In this document: positions 56,901 to 64,000 of the stretch, piece after piece
How positions within the stretch are numbered: the first letter of the stretch is position 1
Layout of the letters: each line of letters begins with the position of its first letter
NCBI GenBank assembly: GCA_035610835.1
Contig: CM069442.1
Coordinates: forward strand, 31,573,798 to 31,637,797
Direction: 5' to 3'
Source: Ophiura sarsii
Taxonomy: Eukaryota > Echinodermata > Ophiuroidea > Amphilepidida > Ophiuridae
DNA length: 64,000 bases
Notes under the pieces: generated by a model
What the model saw: only the letters and a program-made list of their open reading frames with translations
Told to the model about the DNA's origin: nothing
Database searches by the model: none
Translations under genes and position numbers: made by a program

Positions 56901-58279
56901 TATATAATAATTATTTTAGTCTGTAACGTTCTGATCCACGGAGTTTAGGACCACACATGAATCCTAACTGTCTATACGGTATAGATACCCTGCATATGAC
57001 GTTTTTTACCGGCATCATGGACGGACTACTGAACTTTGTTCACCAAAACTATAAGAAGCTAAAAATCCCATTTTTATAAATGTTTACATCACTTTCATAA
57101 AACCCGCGTCAAGTCAAAGAATAAACTGTAATACGCCATGATTCCGGTGAATGACGCATGGTTTTCCTTTCTTAAGAGCCGTCTGAATTTATGCAGGGAC
57201 TTTATAATAGATATACGGTACGGTACCTCATCTTCCCAGGGATGTTCAGTAAGATCTCTCCAGATGGTATGATCTGCTCCAAGCGCATCAAAGTCATGAT
57301 TGGCACATGCATAATCCGCTCTGCCGATGACATGGGGGTGCGAAAAGCGATCGTATTGAAACACAACAAAGCGCACAAGAGCTTCAGCAATTTCGGACTC
57401 TGGAAGACGAAACACAATTGTCTGATTGAATCTCGGGTTTAAAGATCGCTTAAAAATTCTGGAGGTAGCTGGTCTTCTGCTGTCATCGTCGGGTAGAAGT
57501 AGCACCTTGACACGTGTGTCGGTGCTCTTCTGCTGTTTGGTTAGCATTGGAAGTTGAGCTGCCTGAATGAGGTGTATAGTCAACAAATCCGTAGAATTAT
57601 CGTACATCAAGGAAAACGACAATTTTCCCAGTCCATACTTTGACGGTAGAAACTCTTGAAGATCATCCTCTCTTGTGAGACGATACAGTTTGGGATCTAT
57701 TGTGCCAATAGCTGATGTTACCGGACTTAGCGAAACGAGATTTAGTCGACAAGGAACGGATTTGGAACGCGAGATGGCGAAATCCCATCTCTTCATGGTC
57801 GCTGTCTTTTCGCTATTCGATCTACCGACGACGGCAAGTTTTCCTTGCTGGATTATACTTTTCTTTCTCTTGCCACCATTTGCCGTCGCTGTCTCAGATG
57901 CTGGCATGTGGGGGATGTACCCCCTTGGCATCTCGTGTGGCATCATCTGAGGAGCTATCGGTATGGTAAATGCCACCGGGTACGATTGGCCTTTCATGTG
58001 ATCTGGAATGTGCAGGTTTGGTGGTGATTTTGGCGATGGCTGTTTTTTTCTTCCGTAACAACTTCTGCCAAAAGATCTACAGGCGAAAATGGTGACCACA
58101 AGGGTGACACCTAGAAGAATCGTAATGAAGATGAGTTCAATAATGACTGTTGTTGAGTCGTCGTTCTCATTGGGATGGACATGATGGATATCAGGAGTCA
58201 GGGTATTGTCGGTTATATCGGCGGTATTATCGTTTATGTCGGTGGTTTTGGCGGTAGTCGCTATCCTTGTAAGAACCAT
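53766..58279 (-). CDS. Synaptotagmin-family protein (whole gene, 4 coding exons)
   Basis: Tandem-C2 membrane protein of vesicle trafficking. Four exons (57227-58279, 55899-56100, 54468-54592, 53766-53960), all GT-AG and in frame, give 1575 nt (524 residues). Order: short extracellular/luminal N-terminus, one transmembrane segment about 45-67, Cys/basic juxtamembrane CRSFGRSCYGRKK, long linker, C2A about 217-342, C2B about 358-515 ending in WHTLK. The WHxL ending is a synaptotagmin hallmark. Calcium ligands are mostly gone: in C2A 'QYDRFSHPH' keeps one of three loop-3 aspartates, and C2B loop 3 (ICLRVNHLKWAHR) keeps none. So calcium-independent function is likely. Syt12-like by the GEVLISLNYLP start of C2B, but the subfamily is uncertain. 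Convergent with NF-kB. Confidence 0.94.
54468..54592 (-). CDS. Synaptotagmin exon 3: C2B core
   Basis: Residues 419-460. 'LGIYVKVTIVKGGKQIKTKQ' gives the C2B polybasic strand; 'DLNPVFNQSFAMEL' is the LNPVFN signature. The usual 'DPYVK' is 'GIYVK', losing a calcium ligand. Donor GAAG|GTAAC, phase 0. Confidence 0.93.
55532..55720. repeat. Direct repeat in synaptotagmin intron 2
   Basis: 'GCCCGGCAGTATGCGTGCGC' at 55541 and 'GCCCGGCAGTATGCGTACGC' at 55690. Followed in both by ACC and G-rich sequence. Nothing else recognised in 54593-55898. Confidence 0.6.
55899..56100 (-). CDS. Synaptotagmin exon 2: start of C2B with long loop insert
   Basis: Residues 352-418 and one base. 'GEVLISLNYLPNAERLNVVV' with 'LKARHLR' starts C2B. 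Then about 30 residues of Ser/Gly/acidic sequence (TSITESPVIVPYSGSSSGAD and on) stand where the first calcium loop should be. Donor GGCAG|GTAGG, phase 1. Intron 1 (56101-57226) shows nothing recognised. Confidence 0.93.
57227..58279 (-). CDS. Synaptotagmin exon 1: N-terminus, TM segment, linker and C2A
   Basis: Residues 1-351. The TM segment VIIELIFITILLGVTLVV is at 45-62 and beyond. C2A spans 217-342 with 'KYGLGKLSFSLMYDNSTDLL', 'VKVLLLPDDDSRRP', 'SLNPRFNQTIVFRL' and 'FVVFQYDRFSHPHVIG'. The donor is GATGAG|GTACCG; the frame runs on into the intron to 57095 and loses similarity. An in-frame TAG (about 58325-58327) lies upstream of this ATG, so the start is firm. Confidence 0.94.
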
Positions 58280-58332
58280 GATTTCAACAAGCTTCTCACG
58301 ATAAAATAATTGAGTATTGGTTGTCTATGTAC
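58280..58332 (-). promoter_or_regulatory. 5' UTR of the synaptotagmin, with likely upstream intron
   Basis: On the minus strand a pyrimidine-rich run ending 'TTTTCCTCCCAG' gives a plausible acceptor just before 58332. Any non-coding first exon would lie to the right; none is identified. Confidence 0.4.
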
Positions 58333-58737
58333 CTGGGAGGAAAACATACAAATAAATAAAGTTGTCATTCCAAAGAAGACTTTTCTACATGGCGCGCGGT
58401 CCGCCTTGCCTCCACCCAAACGGTTGCGTTCTTATACATTACGTTGTGTATTTTAAGTACAACCATTTATATCGTGGGTGTGGTTCTATGTAGATAACAA
58501 GTAAATCTTATTGTTATCCTAACTTCACAAATATCAAAGTAAATTATGGTAATATCAAAATAAATTTATGGTACGTAAAGTACAATCGTTTTGCTACATT
58601 TTGGTGAAAACTGCATTTGATTCGGTTGATTCATTTTAGAGTATACACACAAAAAGGTCAAAATTATGTCTTCTATATTATAGTGATGAAAATTACAAAT
58701 GTTGTGTTATTTTTAGGTATTAGCTCGATAGCCCCAG

Positions 58738-58983
58738 ACAATCCAAGAAAGAACTTTTGGAACACTTTGAGGACTTCGTTGACATCAACCCCTAGTTCCC
58801 CCATTCAATGTTGTTTGGAACCGTTTCATCTCCACGGTCGTTGGGACCCTCAACATTGATTGGTGGGGGAGGGATATGAGTTAGTTTGTTGCAAAATCAG
58901 CGCTTGAAAATGGTCCCTTGATGAGGGATATTAGCGGAGAAATGGACTCTGTGTTCCCACACCAATTTTCCTGAATTGTAGGG
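58738..58983. mobile_element. MITE family D, diverged copy
   Basis: 'GACAATCCAAGAAAGAACTT' against a right end 'CAATTTTCCTGAATTGTAGG', inverted with mismatches. Interior 'CTCAACATTGATTGGTGGGG' matches family D. The stretch 58333-58737 shows nothing. Confidence 0.6.
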
Positions 58984-59219
58984 CGTGATAATGGATGGCA
59001 AGTCGGTTGAACAGGTTTTCGACATATCGTTCTTTAAATGCGCATAATTTGAAAACAGATTAACCAATATTAATTCATCAGTTCACTGAGGAAATCCTAA
59101 GGCTTCCAGAATGTATAAACATCATTGAAATCCATGGCTTAACAATGAAATTAGAGGTCTATCAAAGTAAGATGCAGGTTTTTTGGGACACCCTGTCCAT
59201 ATAGACCAGACTAAAAACG

Positions 59220-60830
59220 AGCTAGGTATCACTTGGAGGAGTTTTTTTTTTATCTCATGAGGTTTTTCTAGACCAGAATGTCATGAGGAATACGAATATC
59301 TTGAGTAAATCCCCTTCTTGGCTCAGAACTTAGCACAGTGAGTTGTGACTTTTGAGAAGGGCAGTTTTTGTCTTCCATTTGAGCTCATTCAGCCTTGAAG
59401 TCATGGACATCTTTCATTTTCGAACAACACTTAGAAAACAGTCATAGGATTATTTCTAACTAAGTTTTATTTGTAAAATGTTTTACATAATACGATGTTA
59501 TGACGACCTGTTGAGAGGGGACTTACTTTTGGTGATGTGTTTATATAAACAAAGCAAAAGTATGAGTTATAAGTGGTCTTACACATACATCCCATCATGA
59601 TTAAAACTAAACTCCTCGCAAAAAGTATCGAAACACCTTACACATGATCCAATAATTAACGGTCCGAAAGGGTATGAATTAATCAAAGCCAATGACCCAG
59701 TGCATAATTTTGTTCTGCGTATTTTGACACCTCGATTGTTGAGATACCATTTCAATGGTCGAAGGTCCAGTTTCAAAAGTGACAATCATCCCTATAGACA
59801 ATAGATGCAAATTTGCATTTATTGTTTTGAATGATCAGGTTTTATGCTTTACACGTGTACGTGTACAACAATGCAACATACACTCAGAAAATGAAGATAA
59901 TGTGTTCCTTTCATAACACAGATTTATTATTTTCATTCAACTTCAACTTTGCCATGACTTTGTGTGTCCACTATCATTGTCCACAACAGCGTGTGTAAAG
60001 CATAAACCTGATCATGATGATCATGATGATCTTTGATAACACTGAATTACTGCATTATGCAAACCTGCTTCTATAGGGACGATTGTCACTTTTGAAACTG
60101 CACCTACTTTCATTGAAATGACAATAACTCCGCCCCGCAACATCGTATCCGGGCATCGTATCTCAACAATCGGGTGTCAAAATACGCAAAACAAAATTAT
60201 GCACTGGATCGTTGGCTTAGATTAATTTATACCCTTTCGGACTGTTAACTATTGGATCATGTGTAAAGTGTTTCGATACTATTTGTGAGGATTTTATATT
60301 GTCATCATACATTTAGGTTAATATTATCCCATGGAATTTGACAATTTTTGCAGCCACTTTGGGACCCATTTTGGGGGCCATTTAGGATTTTCAACTATGT
60401 TAACAAAGCAAAAGTACTGGATATGAGTTATAAGTGGTCTAACACATACATCCCATCGTTAAAGGTATATTTTCATCATGGATTTTGGTCGATATTATGC
60501 TATTTATTGGAATGTTTTTGACCACTTTTGACCATTTTTGGCCATTCATTTGGCGGCTATTTTGGTTTTAAGTATGTTAACAAAGCAAAAATACTATAGA
60601 TATGAATTTCTAGTGGTCTAACACATACATCCCATTGCTAAAACTATACTCTGATCATGCATTATTGGAGTTTAAGTGTAACATACGGTATTGTTTTGCT
60701 TTTTTGGGACCATCCCCTGTTAGGGGGGTACGTAAGTTAGGATTTCGGCTGATTACCCAAGATATTCGTATTCCTCATGAATTGTTGGTCTAGAAAAACC
60801 ACATGAGATAAAGAACTCCTCCAAGTGATA
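59220..60830. mobile_element. Second large fold-back element with 'CCATTTTGG' subrepeats
   Basis: 'CACTTGGAGGAG' and 'CTAGACCA' with 'ATGAGGAATACGAATATCTT' near 59232-59300 mirror 'AAGATATTCGTATTCCTCAT' and 'CTCCTCCAAGTG' near 60760-60825. The part 60300-60660 is the same subrepeat sequence as 5990-6600. Family E copy 2 is nested inside. Confidence 0.7.
59608..60290. mobile_element. Fold-back element family E, copy 2 (nested)
   Basis: 'CTCGCAAAAAGTATCGAAAC' on the left and 'GTTTCGATACTATTTGTGAG' on the right. Arms share 'TTTGAAACTG' and 'ACAAAATTATGCACTGG'-type sequence with copy 1. Longer loop than copy 1. Confidence 0.8.
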
Positions 60831-60831
60831 C

Positions 60832-61113
60832 CTACATTGGTAGAAAAAAGTGTTCAAACACTTAACCTATGTAAAGTCATCCCCCTTTCCCCCGTGATCA
60901 ATGTTGAGTCGCCCAACTTGCCAAACACCCATGACCTAGCAACATTGATTGGTGGGGGAGGGACTCGGAGGGGTATTGAAGGGGAGCTTTCAGGCTAGCA
61001 GATGCAAATTGGAATTTTCACATGACTCTAATAACACATACTATATGGTAATTAAAAGGTGCAAACAAGGGTCAGTGTGCGAACACCTTTTTTCTATGAT
61101 TGTAGTTCATTTT
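60832..61113. mobile_element. MITE family D, diverged copy
   Basis: 'CCTACATTGGTAGAAAAAAG' against 'CTTTTTTCTATGATTGTAG'; interior 'GCAACATTGATTGGTGGGGG' as in other family D members. Beyond it, 61114-61800 shows nothing recognised. Confidence 0.65.
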
Positions 61114-61798
61114 TAGCCTGGTCTAATAATATCATGATGAACTTTAATTCTACTATCATTATATCATCATTTACTCAATATTCACATTACCGTGCTTCAT
61201 AGTTCCTACAAATGCAGTCAGTATAAAAGTTGCTTAAAAAGACTGCTATTACTACAGGCTTGCCGGTATGAATAAATTGAGTTAGTGCCTCAATAAGTAG
61301 GCCTAATTGCTAGTTTTTAGTCGGTTATTCGAACAAAATTAATTAGATACTTACTAACTTACATCACGTTACGATAGTGTTGCTCGCAGATAATCTATAT
61401 CGGTGATGACAAACGATGTTTTAATCCTGTTATTTGTTTTCCGGAGACAGAAGACTACACTAAGAACAACATGTTGTGATAAAACACACGCACAGACTGC
61501 TAAATGATTGACAGCAACATCATGTTGTTGTTTTCTGCAGACACAAGCGACACGTTTACTCGTAGACGAGTCGAAATTCCGCGCTTACTGGGTTGACCTT
61601 ATGTTGACCTCAAAACAAGGGTTGCCTGTCTGTATGTCCAGGTATGTCCCATTCTTTACACGCATTCTGAATGAATTCCGGTTGTAAAATGCTATCGCAC
61701 AAGTTCTCACATCTATTAGGGATTAGGGATTAGGGATGCATCGATGCAGATAATAGTGCAATTTACCAAAAGCAAACTGCTAAACGAACACTCCCTGT

Positions 61799-61800
<2 letters not shown>

Positions 61801-61832
<32 letters not shown>
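61801..61832. repeat. Poly-G tract, 32 bases
   Basis: Uninterrupted G run. The poly-Pro open frames on the minus strand derive from it. Confidence 0.95.
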
Positions 61833-61834
<2 letters not shown>

Positions 61835-61976
61835 GTTCTCGGATATTTTGTTGGTAGGATGTGCCGCCAGCAAAGTGAAAATTGACCCAAACATGACCAA
61901 TTTTGGGATAAAATTGCCACATTTACCAGAAACCTATAGTTATTGCTAAAATTTCGGCGAAAAACATCCAAATTAA

Positions 61977-62374
61977 AGGGCCACTAAGAGATGTGTTGGA
62001 GGCTACGCCCTCAATTATGATAAAAACTGGGATTAGTATATTTTTATAATTGTATTACATGTATGAACTTACACCTATAAGGATTAAGAAAAATCAGCCC
62101 TCTTTGTATAAGAAAACCTCGATTCAAAAATGCTCGTAGAGCCGCAACGAGCATTTTACGTCCGACAGTATCCCCCTGCAGTACGCGTGATACATAACGC
62201 GAACCATATTTGCATAGAGGGCGTTTTTCAATAAATAGCGGTGATATTGTTTTAATCAAGTTTTGCTGTTTTTTTGTTAGTAGAAACAATAATAATGGCA
62301 ATTTTTAATGTTCATCTTGAATTGTGAAGTAAATTTTTAAACATTTAAAATTTTCAACACCAGCTAATGTCCCT
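61977..62374. mobile_element. MITE family F, copy 1 (TTAA target)
   Basis: TTAA (61973-61976) then AGGGCCACTAAGAGATG; ends TAATGTCCCT then TTAA (62375-62378). Contains a segment near 62110-62170 absent from copy 2, with a hairpin 'AATGCTCGT'/'ACGAGCATT'. Confidence 0.85.
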
Positions 62375-62528
62375 TTAAGGATTTTAGACTCATAAATTTA
62401 CCCAAAATGGCTTTTAAAAGGGGTCATCCAGAGGGTGAAAAATGGGACCCTATCGGCAGTCTTATTCAATTGGGGCGCCATTTTCGATATACGAAAAGTC
62501 AATGTCATGGCCATGGCCCATCGATTAA

Positions 62529-62659
62529 AGGTGCGTTCATACTCCCGTCGTTGCGCATCGGCCGACGTCGATGGACATCGGCGCGCGAGTTGAAGCAATG
62601 TCAACTTTTATCCATTTACGTCGGTCGATGCGCAACGACGAGAGGAGTATGAACGCACC
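62529..62659. mobile_element. Short palindromic MITE, TTAA target
   Basis: TTAA-AGGTGCGTTCATACTCC on the left, GGAGTATGAACGCACC-TTAA on the right. Inner arms 'TCGTTGCGCATCG' and 'CGATGCGCAACGA' pair perfectly. The open frames on both strands are mirror shadows. GC-rich compared with its surroundings. Confidence 0.9.
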
Positions 62660-63386
62660 TTAAGACGCTTGTAAACTTAGCGGTAACTTTTCGCGAGTAG
62701 AAACGGAAGGAATTAAAAAACGGTAATTGATACCGTCATTTCAAATGGCGTTAACTTTCCAGTGCCTCGGTAGAAACACGCTCATAAGTGTCACTTGTGA
62801 AGAAGGCAAGTTTGAATAGCGCGCTATTTGAAGTTAGCTGCATTATTGGTCATTTTCCGCTCCACTGACCATCGATAGCGTGGTGAAGAGAAGAGGTGTT
62901 CATCACAGTTGCAACGGAATACATCTCTGCATCAGACCAGATATTTACACTCTTTTCCATAATTACCAACAGTGGCAATCCCACACCTTCAGCTTACTGT
63001 CTTTTTACTTGGGTAGTTTAAATTGATACGTGGACGCATGATATTTGGGGATGTGTTGTTTAAACGTCCATTATATCGTAGCGAAACCAATAGCATCTAA
63101 ACCATGCGCCGATATCGTCGTGATTGGTCCATCGTGGTTCCTCTAACGTTAAATGAATAGGTCCAAATTGATAACCGATCGGCTAATGTTTATGAATCTA
63201 CTATAGCAAAGTAATAAAATGCTGAGAGAGCGTTTTTAAAAGGCCATATAGGCCTATAGCAAAGTATACTGACATTTTAACAGGCTGAGCTTAATTTACT
63301 TCAATCTGAACTACATTAGTCTGTTTGAAAGAGGATGAAAGGTAGAGTGGAAATTTCCAATCAGTCTCATGGGCCAGTGGCATTAA

Positions 63387-63740
63387 AGGGGCACTAAGAG
63401 ATGTGTTGGAGGCGGCGCCCTCAATTGTGATAAAAACTGAGATTAGTATATATTTTTTTATAATTGTATTACATGTATGAACTTACACCTATAAGGATTA
63501 AGAAAAATCAGCTCTTTTTGTACAAGTTAACTTGTATCCCACTGCAGTACGCGTGATACATAACGCGAACCATATTTGCATAGAGGGCGTTTTACAATAA
63601 ATAGCGATGATATTGTTTTAATCAAGTTTTGCTGTGTTTTTGTTAGTAGAAACAACAATAACGGCAACTTTTAATGTTCATCTTGAATTTTGAAGTAAAT
63701 TTTTAAACATTTAAAATTTTCAACATCACTTAATGTCCCT
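63387..63740. mobile_element. MITE family F, copy 2 (TTAA target)
   Basis: TTAA (63383-63386) then AGGGGCACTAAGAGATG; ends TAATGTCCCT then TTAA (63741-63744). Matches copy 1 closely outside its deleted segment. After it, to 64000, nothing is recognised. Confidence 0.88.
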
Positions 63741-64000
63741 TTAACTGGGGTGGCGTCAATAACAAAATAAAACAGGCAATACTATTTTGAATCGGAAGAG
63801 ACCTGACATGCCTGAGTATCATAAGTGACTCGCACAATCAACCTGTTGTACGATGTCGATGCATGGGATTCCACTTAATATTCAACATTAAACACAAATA
63901 GTTGGTTTAAAGTGCTCAATCTACTTTGTAGTTTGAGCGTTTTCTCTAGTATATCGGTCACGTGATACGAAGATTGCGAACTCGTTGAAGCCCGGGGCCC

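Noticed and set aside
57191..58027. Plus-strand frames opposite the synaptotagmin exon
   Set aside because: They are shadows of the minus-strand coding exon, which has clear C2 similarity.
61716..61971. Proline-rich frames on the minus strand
   Set aside because: Produced by the poly-G run at 61801-61832.
62407..62652. Arg-rich frames across 62529-62659
   Set aside because: They come from the GC-rich palindromic MITE.

Overview
This is a window of animal nuclear DNA. It has spliced genes with GT-AG introns, long AT-rich intergenic stretches and a heavy load of short inverted-repeat transposons. Gene content (a p105-type NF-kB with ankyrin repeats and a death domain, and a synaptotagmin) and repeat texture suggest a marine invertebrate deuterostome, possibly an echinoderm or hemichordate. 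That placement is inference. There is one 100-base N gap near the left end.

Layout. (1) 1-6.7 kb: a tandem repeat and a large fold-back element whose arms carry 'CCAAAATGGCCGCC' subrepeats. Nested in it are a truncated LINE fragment, a Harbinger-like MITE and a CAGGGTG-ended MITE. (2) 6.7-16.5 kb: no recognisable gene; MITEs, low-complexity tracts and dispersed repeats, including a hAT-type MITE with a clean 8-bp target duplication. (3) 16.57-39.84 kb, plus strand: a complete NF-kB p105/p100-type gene. I could join 19 coding exons in frame into a predicted 1119-residue protein: Rel homology region, IPT, NLS, Gly-rich hinge, polyglutamine, about six to seven ankyrin repeats, death domain, and a C-terminal serine cluster resembling the p100 IKK site. 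Its introns hold many MITEs and two local duplications of exon/donor segments. (4) 39.8-53.7 kb: 3' flank, then a 2394-bp tandem repeat (two copies plus a partial third) bounded by MITEs and containing paired tRNA-like sequences, then three large palindromic elements. (5) 53.77-58.28 kb, minus strand: a complete synaptotagmin-family gene, four coding exons, predicted 524 residues, with most C2 calcium-ligand aspartates missing and a long insert in C2B. (6) 58.3-64 kb: further copies of the same MITE and fold-back families.

The two genes are convergent (NF-kB plus, synaptotagmin minus), about 14 kb apart. They have no evident functional link. NF-kB is an inducible transcription factor with a built-in IkB-like inhibitor; the synaptotagmin is a membrane-trafficking protein probably insensitive to calcium. 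The striking DNA-level features are the tandem MITE-bounded array, the nested fold-back elements, and the exon-derived duplications inside the NF-kB gene.
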